From Lutimaribacter pacificus (lineage in GTDB: Bacteria > Pseudomonadota > Alphaproteobacteria > Rhodobacterales > Rhodobacteraceae), in NCBI RefSeq assembly GCF_900142185.1, contig NZ_FQZZ01000011.1, positions 27,366 to 91,365 of the forward strand: a DNA stretch of 64,000 bases. The letters are read 5' to 3'. The position numbers and the translations under genes are program-made. Shown here one piece after another: positions 44,212 through 53,347 of the stretch. The notes under the pieces are model-generated. The model was not told the DNA's origin, made no database searches, and was given only the letters and a program-made list of their open reading frames with translations. The stretch's first letter is position 1. Every line of letters begins with the position of its first letter.

Positions 44212-44349
44212 TTAGGGCCGAGGGTATCGAAAAGCATCATCTATCATCCATCCGACCAAATCCAGCGATATCACAGACGACAGCGTCAGGAAGATGATCA
44301 GAAAGATCACAATCAGGACGGCCAACATGAGGTAGGTGATCCGATTCAC
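44212..44349 (-). CDS. Possible small single-span membrane protein
   Basis: A short minus-strand frame from a GTG at 44349 (or an ATG eight codons in) encodes ITYLMLAVLIVIFLIIFLTL followed by a short polar tail ending FRYPRP. The long hydrophobic run is protein-like, but there is no clear ribosome site and I recognise no family. It may be a small membrane peptide or a relic. It ends 11 bp before the LysR start. Confidence 0.25.
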   Translation of the reverse strand: MNRITYLMLAVLIVIFLIIFLTLSSVISLDLVGWMIDDAFRYPRP

Positions 44350-44773
44350 ATATGCCAATGTTGCCTATCGGGCTTGATTTTTGACGAAGCATCCCGAAAG
44401 CTATGTGGTGGGAAGTGGCATGTTCAAAAGGGCTGATCTTGTCCAAGCGACAGGTGGACCTGATAGTGCATAGTGCCTAATCCTGAGATTTGAGAACTTC
44501 AGTTGATATGGCGCTGTGATTGCCTGGCGTGACCATATAAAATGAAAGGGACAGCCGAAGCCGCCCCAAGGAGTCACGCCACCATCCGTGTAGACGACTT
44601 GCTCCCGGGTTGCCTGTGGCCACCCAAGATTTCACTATTCCGGCCCTGACTTGTTGCGGGGCGCGTTAGGTCGCATAATAAACGGCAAAGCCAGTCTGAA
44701 TCGCGCATTAGTTATCTCGCGTCGCGCATTGGACAGCCAAGCCCCAGCATGTTGAACTCGGAGCCTGAGCGGA
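44350..44773. other. Gene-free stretch upstream of the AraC regulator, with a direct repeat
   Basis: Lower in GC than its surroundings, with no coding frame I can support. Near its end TCGCGCATT occurs at 44701-44709 and again at 44722-44730, 21 bp apart, a spacing typical of AraC-type half-sites. It may be an autoregulatory operator for the regulator that starts at 44774. Confidence 0.4.
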
Positions 44774-45649
44774 ATGGGCTACAACCACGATTTCTCTGGT
44801 CTCACTGAAAAGTTGCATTGCGTCTCGCCCGTGCAATGGCGGCAGTTCGAAAACCTGTTGATCGCCCATTGGGAGGCCAGCGGTGATCGCGGCGCAACGG
44901 GGCAGTATGTCTCGGCCAATCCACGGCTGAGTATCTTTTTTGACGACATGAGTTCCATCTCCGCGACGACGGGGAACGGGACACACAAGCTTGCCCGCGC
45001 CATTTTCGTCCCGGCAGGCATGGAGCTTCGGACCTGCTTCTCGAAGCGGCTCAGGTTCGCGCATGTGGATATCCATATGGACTATTCCTGGGCCGTCCAG
45101 TTCCTGTCCGCCGCGCTGCCCAGATCAATGGCAGTGCAGGTCCTGGAGAAGCCGGCCGAGCGGAACGATATTTCGGATATCGAGCTGCTTGCGCGATTGC
45201 TGGTTAACGAGATACGCAATCCGACCCGCCACGACCTTTTTGCGGAAAACCTTGCCAATTGCCTGATATCGGGGGTGCTGGATGTGGATCAGCGAAGGCC
45301 CGACACGGGCAATGCGCGTTTGACCGCCGCCCAGATGCGGAAGGTCGCGCTTCGTTTCGAAGACGGTGGTGGACGACGGATGAGCACGGCAGAGATGGCC
45401 GGTGCGGTGAACCTGTCAGAAAGCTGGTTCTCGCTGGTGTTCAAGAACACGACGGGAATGTCGCCTCACCAATGGCAGTTGAACAAACGGGTCGATCAGG
45501 CGCGGGAGCTTTTGGCGGACACCGATCTTAGTGTGGCGGACATTGCCGATCGTCTCGGTTTTTCGGACCAGGCCCATCTGACCAGGGCCTTTCGCCAGCT
45601 TGTCGGCAAGACGCCTGCAAGCTGGCGCCGGGATCAGCAGCTTCGCTGA
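44774..45649 (+). CDS. AraC-family regulator (PchR-like)
   Basis: A 291-residue regulator. The N-terminal sensor part contains FVPAGMELRTCFSKRLRFAH, as in siderophore-responsive PchR-type proteins. The C-terminal double HTH (about 190-290) reads MSTAEMAGAVNLSESWFSLV, FKNTTGMSPHQWQLNKRVDQ and ADTDLSVADIADRLGFSDQA, followed by HLTRAFRQLVGKTPASWRR. It is convergent with the TonB-dependent receptor gene and probably activates receptor and uptake genes when the ferric siderophore is present (inference from family and position). Confidence 0.88.
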   Translation: MGYNHDFSGLTEKLHCVSPVQWRQFENLLIAHWEASGDRGATGQYVSANPRLSIFFDDMSSISATTGNGTHKLARAIFVPAGMELRTCFSKRLRFAHVDIHMDYSWAVQFLSAALPRSMAVQVLEKPAERNDISDIELLARLLVNEIRNPTRHDLFAENLANCLISGVLDVDQRRPDTGNARLTAAQMRKVALRFEDGGGRRMSTAEMAGAVNLSESWFSLVFKNTTGMSPHQWQLNKRVDQARELLADTDLSVADIADRLGFSDQAHLTRAFRQLVGKTPASWRRDQQLR

Positions 45650-45731
45650 TCATGGTGGGCGACGCGAGCTTTGCCGACCCTTGCCCCCGTTCGTCCCGTA
45701 GGATTGAGGGCAAAGGCCGCATCAACGGCAA

Positions 45732-47864
45732 TCACCAGCTATGGTTCAGCGCCACCGTGATCGTCCTGCCGTTGTTGTAATAATCGGCCGTTCCACGACC
45801 GACGACATATTGCTTGTCGAAGAGGTTGCTGACGTTGATGTTCAACGCGGTGCTCTCCGCGAACTCATAAGAAAAAGACGCGTCGACATAGAGCTGATCC
45901 GGGCTTTTCCCGTTGTCGTTATAGACGTTGTAGTAATAGGGGCCGACATACCGCAGGCCGATACCCACCGACATGTCACCGAGAGTCCCGGTGGACGGCA
46001 GGTCATAATTCAGCCAAAGCGACGCGAGGTGGTTGGGCACCGATGCGAACTGGTTTCCGTCTACCGTGACACCACGTACATCACCACGGACAAAGTCGGA
46101 CATCTGATAGCTGTATCCGCCGAACAGCGTCAGCCCCTCGGCCAGTTCCATCCTCGCTTCCAGCTCAAGGCCACGGACGCGGGATTCGCCGATCGTCTGC
46201 CTTTCTATGGCGCCGCTTGGCAGCACGACCGGCACGACCACGTTCTTCTTGGTCAGATCGTAGAGAGAGGCCGTGAACAGGGCGTTGATGCTTTCCGGCT
46301 GGTACTTGAGCCCGATCTCGTACTGCTCCCCCCGCTCGGGCTGGGTGCCGATGGAGGGTGGCGCGACCGATTGAACATAGCTTGCGTAAGCCGAAAGCTC
46401 ATTGGTGAACTTGTATGTCAGCGCGCCCCTGTACGAGGTTTCCGAGAAATCCGCCGATGTCGTCGTTGCTGTCAATTGGTCGGTATTCGTGATGTCGAGC
46501 CAGTCATGCCGCACGCCTGCGGTTGCGATCAACTTGTCCGAGAAGGACAGGTTCTGCTGCAGGAACACCGATTTTGTCGTAAAATCGTTTGCCTGGACGC
46601 TGTAAGGAACAAGCCCCGTCGGTGCCCCGGTATAGACCGGATTGCTGATGTCGATCTGTGTATGCGCCCCGTAGATCGAAGAACTGGTCGTGGACGCATC
46701 CCGGAATTCGATCCCTGCGAGCGTGCTGCTGTCGATGTTTCCGAAACTGGTGTCGTATTGTGCGATGACGTTACCGATCAGTTCTTCGGCGGTGCTGTCG
46801 GTGCCGAAGTAGAACCGGTCGACCATCGTGCCGACCCGCGCAGCATTGTCGGACAGGTAGATGTAGCCGAAATCGTCATTCAGGTCACTGTAACGCAGGT
46901 TCGCATTCAGCCTGAGCCCGTTGTCGAATTCGTGCTGGAAGCCTGCTGAGACCGTCAGGCGTTCGACATCATGGTAGTTGAAGCCCGGTTCGCCAAAGAA
47001 CTGTCTGCGGTCATACAGCCGGTCGAGCGGATACCCCCCGCTGTTCGGCGTTCCGTCACGTTTGAGGTAATCCACGGAAAAGGTCAGCTTGGTGCGATCC
47101 GTAGGCGCCCATGCGATCGAGCCGAGAAAGAACCGCTCATCGTCCTTCGAGCCGTCATATTCCAAGTCGGCGTCCTGAACCTTTCCCACAATGCGATAGG
47201 AAAGCGTTTCCGCCTCGTTCAGAATGTCCCCGAAATCAAAGCCGAGTTCTTTATGGTTGTTGGAGCCGAATGACCCGTAGATTTCGCCGAACCGTTCGAA
47301 CTTCGGTGTCTTGGTCACGAAGTTGAGCGTGCCGCCCGGATCGGACGTGCCGAACAGGGTCGAATTGCCGCCTTTCATGATTTCCACCCGTTCGAAGGCG
47401 TAGGGTTCTTCCCGAACGCCCCGCATCGAGCCGAGCGTGAGGCCATCACGATAGGTCGAAGCCTGGAAGCCGCGCACAAGGTAGTAGTCGTTGCGGTCGT
47501 CGGTTCCGTAGTAATCCGTGACGATGCCCGGCGTGTATTCCAGCACATCCTCGACCTTGTCGGCATTGCGTTGCTCGATCTCCTTCTGTGTAACGACAGA
47601 TACCGAGGCTGGCGTATCCAGCACGCTGGTTGCGACCTTGCCCCCGGTCCAAAGCTCTTTCGCGATGGTCGAATTGGCGTCGTCGTCCGCCTCGACCCCC
47701 ACATTCACGAAGATCGTGCCCAGCCGATAAGGCTCGGACCCGGAACCTTCCTGCGCGGAGACGGCCAGTGGGATCGCCACCAGCGCCGTGCATCCGAAAA
47801 GCGCCGCGCCTGACCGGGCAGGGCGAAGTTGAGAAGGTCGATGTGCTGTTGAGGGTGACCCCAT
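45732..47864 (-). CDS. TonB-dependent siderophore receptor
   Basis: A 710-residue outer-membrane receptor of the FhuA/FoxA-like siderophore group. Signal peptide GAALFGCTALVAIPLAVSAQ; a TonB-box-like segment (LGTIFVNVG) follows; the plug domain spans about 75-190: VLDTPASVSVVTQKEIEQRN, VEDVLEYTPGI, YLVRGFQASTYRDGLTLGSM, FERVEIMKGGNSTLFGTSDP, GGTLNFVTKTP. A 22-stranded barrel follows, ending in the outer-membrane signature TITVALNHSW with C-terminal aromatic Trp. It imports a ferric hydroxamate or similar siderophore across the outer membrane, powered by TonB. It is divergent from the matching inner-membrane importer operon, 364 bp away. Confidence 0.94.
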   Translation of the reverse strand: MGSPSTAHRPSQLRPARSGAALFGCTALVAIPLAVSAQEGSGSEPYRLGTIFVNVGVEADDDANSTIAKELWTGGKVATSVLDTPASVSVVTQKEIEQRNADKVEDVLEYTPGIVTDYYGTDDRNDYYLVRGFQASTYRDGLTLGSMRGVREEPYAFERVEIMKGGNSTLFGTSDPGGTLNFVTKTPKFERFGEIYGSFGSNNHKELGFDFGDILNEAETLSYRIVGKVQDADLEYDGSKDDERFFLGSIAWAPTDRTKLTFSVDYLKRDGTPNSGGYPLDRLYDRRQFFGEPGFNYHDVERLTVSAGFQHEFDNGLRLNANLRYSDLNDDFGYIYLSDNAARVGTMVDRFYFGTDSTAEELIGNVIAQYDTSFGNIDSSTLAGIEFRDASTTSSSIYGAHTQIDISNPVYTGAPTGLVPYSVQANDFTTKSVFLQQNLSFSDKLIATAGVRHDWLDITNTDQLTATTTSADFSETSYRGALTYKFTNELSAYASYVQSVAPPSIGTQPERGEQYEIGLKYQPESINALFTASLYDLTKKNVVVPVVLPSGAIERQTIGESRVRGLELEARMELAEGLTLFGGYSYQMSDFVRGDVRGVTVDGNQFASVPNHLASLWLNYDLPSTGTLGDMSVGIGLRYVGPYYYNVYNDNGKSPDQLYVDASFSYEFAESTALNINVSNLFDKQYVVGRGTADYYNNGRTITVALNHSW

Positions 47865-48073
47865 GACGTGGTTCCATTCTTCTGACGTGACTTTAATTCT
47901 GGCGCGCTGTCAGGCTCGACAACTTGCTGGCAGAGCGGGATCACCGGTCTTTGGGCTGCGATCCTTAGGGCTCGTGTCTTGAATCATCCGGCCTGAACAG
48001 GGTCGGGCAATTCATGCGACGACGGCACATAACGCAGGATCGCGCGAATTTGTATTGTATAAACCGACGGTTT

Positions 48074-48104
48074 TTGTCGGAATCTCTGGAAAATTGACGG
48101 AATC
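48074..48104. promoter_or_regulatory. Direct repeat in the receptor/importer divergent promoter
   Basis: TTGTCGGAATC (48074-48084) and TTGACGGAATC (48094-48104) match at 10 of 11 positions with 20-bp spacing, as expected for the tandem half-sites of AraC/PchR-type activators. CCGAC/GTCGG also form a small inverted repeat at 48064-48080. The 364-bp gap 47865-48228 contains no gene I can support. Whether a Fur-, Irr- or RirA-type iron box is present is unclear by eye. Confidence 0.5.
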
Positions 48105-48228
48105 AGTAGGATTTGCCGTTTTTGCCGGGGTGCTCAGCTTGACGCGCCGCTGCGGAAACGAATAGCCGGTGCATAGAATTCTCAAAATATCGCCAAATCG
48201 GAGGCTATGGATTCACTTGTTTGAACCG

Positions 48229-49206
48229 ATGAAAACAGCTGTTGCGGTGTTCGCCTTCTGGCTTGGGCTGGCAATCGCCCCCCCGTCCAGCGCCGAAGAT
48301 TTCCCGGTTACGATTGAACATGCCTTTGGCACGACCACCGTCCCCTACCGGCCTGAAAGGGTGGCGACCGTGGCATGGGCCAATCACGAAGTCCCGCTGG
48401 CCCTCGGGATCGTTCCGGTCGGGTTCGCCCGTGCGAATTTCGGTGACGACGACGACGACGGCCTTTTGCCGTGGGTATCGGAACGGCTGCAAGACCTGGG
48501 CGCGGATACCCCGCCGCTGTTCGACGAGGGCGACGGGATCGATTTCGAGGCGGTTGCCGCGACCCGGCCCGACATCATCCTTGCGGCCTATTCCGGTCTT
48601 TCCCGGTCGGAATACGAAACGTTGACCAAGATTGCCCCGGTGATCCCGTATCGTGACGGCCCGTGGTCGACCGGCTGGCGTGAAATGATCCGTCTGAATG
48701 CCGCAGGTCTTGGCATGGCCGCCGAGGGCGAAGACCTTGTCGCCAGTATCGAGGCGCAGATTTCGGACGTCATTGCACGCCATCCCGAAATCGTGGGGAA
48801 AAGCGCGATGTTTGTCACGCATCTCGATATCCGCGACCTCAGCGTTATCCGGTTCTATTCCGCGAATGACCCGCGTGTCCGCTTCCTCGAAGACCTGGGC
48901 CTGCAGTCCCCGCAAGCGGTGTTGGAGGCCACGGTTCCCGGTCGCTACTCGGGCGAGATCAGCGCCGAGAAGATAGACGCCTTTGGCGATGTGGACATCG
49001 TGGTGACCTATGGCGGGCAAGCACTATTCGACCGGGTACGAGAGAACCTGCTGACGTCGCGCATGAAGACGGTTGAAAACGGGGCGATCGTTCTGTTGGG
49101 GAACGATCCCGTCGGCACGGCCGCGAACCCGACGCCGCTGTCGATCCCCTGGGTTCTGGAGGATTATGTCGCTCGTCTGGCGGATGCGGCGCGCAAGGCG
49201 GAATGA
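48229..49206 (+). CDS. Ferric-siderophore periplasmic binding protein (FecB/FepB type)
   Basis: A 325-residue class III periplasmic binding protein. From the ATG at 48229 the signal peptide is KTAVAVFAFWLGLAIAPPSS, cut before EDFPV. Family motifs: FPVTIEHAFGTTTVPYRPER, RVATVAWANHEVPLALGIVP, EAVAATRPDIILAAYSGLS and YEAL-like YETLTKIAPVI. It hands ferric siderophore to the FecCD-type permeases. The start is uncertain: the only good GGAGG (48200-48204) lies 24 bp upstream, so an in-frame TTG at 48217 or GTG at 48169 is possible. Its stop overlaps the next gene (ATGA). Confidence 0.9.
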   Translation: MKTAVAVFAFWLGLAIAPPSSAEDFPVTIEHAFGTTTVPYRPERVATVAWANHEVPLALGIVPVGFARANFGDDDDDGLLPWVSERLQDLGADTPPLFDEGDGIDFEAVAATRPDIILAAYSGLSRSEYETLTKIAPVIPYRDGPWSTGWREMIRLNAAGLGMAAEGEDLVASIEAQISDVIARHPEIVGKSAMFVTHLDIRDLSVIRFYSANDPRVRFLEDLGLQSPQAVLEATVPGRYSGEISAEKIDAFGDVDIVVTYGGQALFDRVRENLLTSRMKTVENGAIVLLGNDPVGTAANPTPLSIPWVLEDYVARLADAARKAE

Positions 49207-50243
49207 CAGCCGTTAGTTCCACAGGGTCAACCCTCGGCGCCTTGCAGCGGTCCCGGCGGAGCCATTTGGCCTGGCTTTCGGTCGTGTTGTCGGTACTGGC
49301 CTGCGCCTGCCTGTTGTCGGTCAGCCTTGGAACGCGTGATGTGGGCTGGGCAGATATTTTCGCGGGCGTGACGGGCTCTACCGAGACGATTGCACAGGCG
49401 GTGGTCGTGGTACGGGTGCCGCGAACCGTTCTTGCGGTCCTGGCCGGCGCGGCACTCGGCCTTGCCGGTGCGGTGATGCAGGGGGTCACCCGCAATCCGC
49501 TGGCGGACCCCGGTATATTGGGCGTGAACGCGGGGGCGGCGATGGCCGTGGTTATCGGGATCGCCTGGTTCGGGATGGAGACGCTCGACGCCTTCCTCTG
49601 GACGGCTATCCTGGGGGCCGGGCTTGCCGCATGCTTTGTCTATGCCATCGGATCGCTTGGGCGGGGTGGTGCTACACCTTTGAAACTGGCCCTGGCGGGG
49701 GCGGCCACGGCCATCGCTTCGTCCTCGTTCACGATCGCCATCATCCTGCCGCGTAACGATATTGCCGGTGGGGTGCGGTCGTGGCAGATCGGCGGTATCG
49801 GGGGCGCCAGCTTCGATGCGATCCTCCCGTGTCTGCCGTTTCTCGTCGCCGGGCTGATATTGTGCCTGCTGTCGGCCCGCGGTCTGAACCTGCTGGCCCT
49901 GGGGGACGACGCGGCTGCCGGTCTGGGCGCGCATGTGGCCTGGGCACGCGGCGGCGCGGCGCTTGGCGCCGTGCTGCTGTGCGGCGCGACCACGGCGATC
50001 TGCGGGCCGATCGGGTTCGTGGGGCTTGTCGTGCCGCATGTTTGCCGATTGCTGGTCGGAGCGGATCACCGGTGGCTTTTGCCCTTTTCCGCCCTGACGG
50101 GCGCCATCCTCCTGATTGGTGCCGATGTGATCGGGCGGATCATTGCCCGCCCGTCGGAGATGGATGTCGGTATCGTCACGGCATTTATCGGCGCCCCGGT
50201 CTTTATATGGATCGTGCGCAAGCGTCGGGTCCGTGACCTATGA
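49203..50243 (+). CDS. Ferric-siderophore ABC permease 1 (FecCD family)
   Basis: A 346-residue inner-membrane permease with about ten helices. FecCD signatures: VRVPRTVLAVLAGAALGLAG, AVMQGVTRNPLADPGILGVN, GGVRSWQIGGIGG and CGPIGFVGLVVPHVCRLLVG near the C-terminus, the region that contacts the ATPase. It pairs with the next gene to form the channel. Coupled on both sides by 4-bp ATGA overlaps. Confidence 0.94.
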   Translation: MTAVSSTGSTLGALQRSRRSHLAWLSVVLSVLACACLLSVSLGTRDVGWADIFAGVTGSTETIAQAVVVVRVPRTVLAVLAGAALGLAGAVMQGVTRNPLADPGILGVNAGAAMAVVIGIAWFGMETLDAFLWTAILGAGLAACFVYAIGSLGRGGATPLKLALAGAATAIASSSFTIAIILPRNDIAGGVRSWQIGGIGGASFDAILPCLPFLVAGLILCLLSARGLNLLALGDDAAAGLGAHVAWARGGAALGAVLLCGATTAICGPIGFVGLVVPHVCRLLVGADHRWLLPFSALTGAILLIGADVIGRIIARPSEMDVGIVTAFIGAPVFIWIVRKRRVRDL

Positions 50244-51286
50244 GTTCTGTCGCCCATACCGAAACGGCCGCATGGATTGTGGCGTTGCGCGTTGCGCGCC
50301 GGAAGGCCCGGCTGCGGCTCATCGCCATCATGCTTGGCCTTGTGGTGACAGGCGTGGGCCTGACCCTGGTCACGGGGCCATCCATGACCACGCCATCCGA
50401 ACTTTTGCGGATTCTGGCCGGGTACGACGTGCCCGGCGCCAGTTTCAGTGTGCGTGAGTTGCGCCTGCCGCGCGCGGTCCTGTCGATTATTGCCGGAATG
50501 AGTTTCGGCCTTGGCGGGGTGATCTTCCAGACGCTGCTTCGGAACCCTCTGGCCAGTCCCGACATCATTGGCATCAGCGCCGGCGCCAGTGCTGCGGCCG
50601 TCTTTGCCATCGTGGTTCTGGGCTGGGACGGGTCTGCCGTTTCGATCCTGGCTGTCATTGCCGGAATGGCGGTTGCGCTGCTGATCTACCTGCTGGCCTG
50701 GCGCGACGGCGTGGCCGGTGCGCGGCTGATCCTGGTCGGTATCGGGCTTTCGGCCATGCTTGACAGTATGATTGCCTACGTCCTCTCGCGCGCCCCGGCC
50801 TGGACGATGCAGGACGCCCTGCGCTGGCTGACCGGCAGCGTGAACGGCGCGACTCTGGCCGAGGCGCTGCCCGTGCTGCTTTCGCTGACCATCTTCGGCG
50901 GCTTGCTGCTGGCCCGGCGCGACAATCTCGAGGCGATGCGGCTTGGCGATGACACGGCTGCCGCCCTCGGAGTGCCCCTGGCGCGCGAAAAGCTGCTGGC
51001 GGTCATGGCCGCGGTCGGGCTGATCGCGGTGGCGACCGCGGTCTCCGGGCCGATCGCCTTCGTCGCCTTCCTTTCCGGTCCTATCGCCAAGCGTATCACG
51101 GGGCCCGGCAGGTCGCCGTTGATTGCTGCGGCGCTTGTGGGTGCGCTGCTCGTGCTTCTCGGTGATTACACCGGGCAGCATCTTCTTGCCGGCCGCTATC
51201 CCGTGGGCGTCGTGACCGGCGCACTCGGCGCCCCCTATCTTATTTTCCTGATTATCCGATCCCACCGCAGCGGGAGAGAGGCATGA
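50240..51286 (+). CDS. Ferric-siderophore ABC permease 2 (FecCD family)
   Basis: A 348-residue second permease half: LRLPRAVLSIIAGMSFGLGG, VIFQTLLRNPLASPDIIGIS, MQDALRWLTGSVNG, LRLGDDTAAALGVP-type block and SGPIAFVAFLSGPIAKRITG. It differs enough from the first permease to be an ancient FepD/FepG-type pair rather than a recent duplicate. Coupled to its neighbours by ATGA overlaps. Confidence 0.94.
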   Translation: MSSVAHTETAAWIVALRVARRKARLRLIAIMLGLVVTGVGLTLVTGPSMTTPSELLRILAGYDVPGASFSVRELRLPRAVLSIIAGMSFGLGGVIFQTLLRNPLASPDIIGISAGASAAAVFAIVVLGWDGSAVSILAVIAGMAVALLIYLLAWRDGVAGARLILVGIGLSAMLDSMIAYVLSRAPAWTMQDALRWLTGSVNGATLAEALPVLLSLTIFGGLLLARRDNLEAMRLGDDTAAALGVPLAREKLLAVMAAVGLIAVATAVSGPIAFVAFLSGPIAKRITGPGRSPLIAAALVGALLVLLGDYTGQHLLAGRYPVGVVTGALGAPYLIFLIIRSHRSGREA

Positions 51287-52104
51287 CTACACTCAATGTC
51301 GAAGCGCTTGAGGCCGGATACGGGTCGCGCACGATCCTGACCGATCTCGACCTGGCGGTGCCGTCGGGCGCCATCACCGCGATTGTCGGGGCCAATGCCT
51401 GCGGCAAATCCACCCTGTTGCGCTGTCTCGCCCGGTTGCTGCGGCCAACCGCGGGGCAAGTTGTTCTGGATGGCCGGTCTGTTCGCCATATTCCGACACG
51501 GGACCTGGCACGTCGCCTGGGCCTGTTGCCGCAATCGCCGATCGCCCCGGACGGAATGACCGTGGCGGATCTGGTCAGTTACGGACGCCATCCGCATCAG
51601 GGTATGCTGTCGCGCTGGACGCAGCACGATGACCGGGCCGTCGCGGCCGCGCTCGAGGCGACGCGGACCGCCGATATTGCCGACCGGGAGGTTGACCAGC
51701 TTTCCGGCGGGCAGCGGCAGCGGGTCTGGATCGCGATGGCACTGGCGCAGGAGACGGATATCCTGTTGCTCGACGAGCCGACGACATTTCTCGACATTGC
51801 GCACCAGGTCGAGATCCTGGACCTGCTGGTCGACCTCAACCAGAGCCGTGGCACGACGATCGTCATGGTCCTGCACGATCTGAACCTGGCCGCGCGATAT
51901 GCCGACCACCTCGTCGCAATCCGTTGCGGCAGGCTGCACACGGCAGGATCGCCGGAAAGCGTCCTTACCGAACGCACGGTCAAAGAGGTCTTCGGTGTGT
52001 CATGCCGCGTGATACCCGACCCCACGTCCGGCAAGCCGATGATGCTGCCCCTGGGCCGACATCGCGCGGGGGCCGGGCTGTCGACAGAGGATACTACGTC
52101 ATGA
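51283..52104 (+). CDS. Ferric-siderophore ABC ATP-binding protein (FecE/FepC family)
   Basis: A 273-residue ATPase for the two permeases. Walker A is GANACGKSTLL, with Ala-Cys where FepC-type proteins often have Gly-Cys. QSPIAPDGMTVADLVSYGRH is a siderophore-ATPase hallmark; signature LSGGQRQRVWIAMALAQ; Walker B ILLLDEPTTFLDIAHQ; H-loop VLHDLNLAARYADHLVA. Its stop overlaps the start of the reductase gene. Confidence 0.95.
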   Translation: MTTLNVEALEAGYGSRTILTDLDLAVPSGAITAIVGANACGKSTLLRCLARLLRPTAGQVVLDGRSVRHIPTRDLARRLGLLPQSPIAPDGMTVADLVSYGRHPHQGMLSRWTQHDDRAVAAALEATRTADIADREVDQLSGGQRQRVWIAMALAQETDILLLDEPTTFLDIAHQVEILDLLVDLNQSRGTTIVMVLHDLNLAARYADHLVAIRCGRLHTAGSPESVLTERTVKEVFGVSCRVIPDPTSGKPMMLPLGRHRAGAGLSTEDTTS

Positions 52105-53135
52105 CCTACACCGCGCACGCAACGGCGATCTTCAAGGGTGCCTTGCCCGCTGACCTGGTTCCCCACATCGCCGCCCATGCCCGGGAGGCCGAACTTCAGC
52201 TGGAAGAGAGCGAAACCTCCCTGATCATCACGGTTCCCCTGGCGACGGTCGCCATGGAGACAGGGTGCTCGGCCCTGCGGGTTCGCATCGATGCCGTGGA
52301 CCGGGGCGCGCTTCAGAATATCCGTGACTACCTGCTTCACATTCTCGACCATGTCGCGCCCGGTCTTACCCCGGCCGGAGACTGGCAGGGCGACATCGTC
52401 CGCAATCGGCCGCCAATGAATTTTTGCACCGCAACGGTGCGCGGCACTCGGCGCGTGGGACCGAATTTCCTGCGTGTCGAACTGGACTGCACTGATACGA
52501 AACGCCTGGCGGAAGAACGGGGGATGCATTTTTCGCTCCTCCTTCCGACGGAGGGGCGTGTGCCCGTCTGGCCGCAACTGGATGGCAACGGCCGGACCGT
52601 GATGCCGCAGGGTGACGACCGGCTGCATCGCGCAGCCTACACCTTCGTCGATCTGGATACGGACCGGGGCCGTTTCACCTTCGATGTTTTCGAACACGAT
52701 GGCGGGCGTGCCACGACCTGGGCCCGGACGGCCCGGCCCGGAGACATCGTCGGGATCAGCGGCCCGGGAAGCGGTGATATCCCGCCCGGTCAGGATATCC
52801 TGATCGCCGGAGATGAGACCGCCCTTCCGGCGATCCGACGCATCCTGGAGACCTCTCCGGCGGATCGGAGCGGTCATGCCTTTCTGGAGGTTGGTACGGA
52901 TGACGATACCTGCGACCTGCCGCGGCCCGAGGGCATCGCGCTGACCTGGCTTGTCCGCGACCGGCAGGAAACGCTGTGGGACCACCTCGCGACTGCCCAC
53001 TTGCCGCCGGGCCCTGATCGGTACGTCTGGGTCGCAGCCGAGAAGGCACTTGTCCGAAAGGCGAAAGCACGCTTCCGGGAAAAGCTCGGCCTTGGGGCCA
53101 ATGAGGGATATTTCGCTTACTACTGGGAGGCCTGA
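52101..53135 (+). CDS. Siderophore-interacting protein (DUF2218 + FAD-binding reductase)
   Basis: A 344-residue cytoplasmic ferric-siderophore reductase of the ViuB/SIP type. The N-terminal about 90 residues (YTAHATAIFKGALPADLVPH and onward) look like DUF2218, often fused to SIPs. The FAD-binding part has YTFVDLDTDRGRFTFDVFEH and GGRATTWARTARPGDIVGIS; the NAD(P)H part has ILIAGDETALPAIRRILE and VWVAAEKALVRKAKARFREK. It probably reduces Fe(III) to release iron from the imported siderophore. The ATG at 52101 overlaps the ATPase stop; the longer frame to 51924 lies inside that gene. Last gene of the uptake operon. Confidence 0.93.
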   Translation: MTYTAHATAIFKGALPADLVPHIAAHAREAELQLEESETSLIITVPLATVAMETGCSALRVRIDAVDRGALQNIRDYLLHILDHVAPGLTPAGDWQGDIVRNRPPMNFCTATVRGTRRVGPNFLRVELDCTDTKRLAEERGMHFSLLLPTEGRVPVWPQLDGNGRTVMPQGDDRLHRAAYTFVDLDTDRGRFTFDVFEHDGGRATTWARTARPGDIVGISGPGSGDIPPGQDILIAGDETALPAIRRILETSPADRSGHAFLEVGTDDDTCDLPRPEGIALTWLVRDRQETLWDHLATAHLPPGPDRYVWVAAEKALVRKAKARFREKLGLGANEGYFAYYWEA

Positions 53136-53347
53136 ACTCCGGTTCACAGCGTCGAAGTGACCATCACGCAAAGCTTTTCCGGCGTCAGACAGATGATGGT
53201 TCAACAAACAGCTTTAGCCACTTTCAGAGAGAGTGCGCGCCGATGCCCAACTGCCGGAACGCCTCCCGAACCGGATACTCCCCGCACCGTGAACTGAAAA
53301 CGTATTGCAGTATTGCAGCACATTAACGTGCGGCCCCGAAGGCTCGG

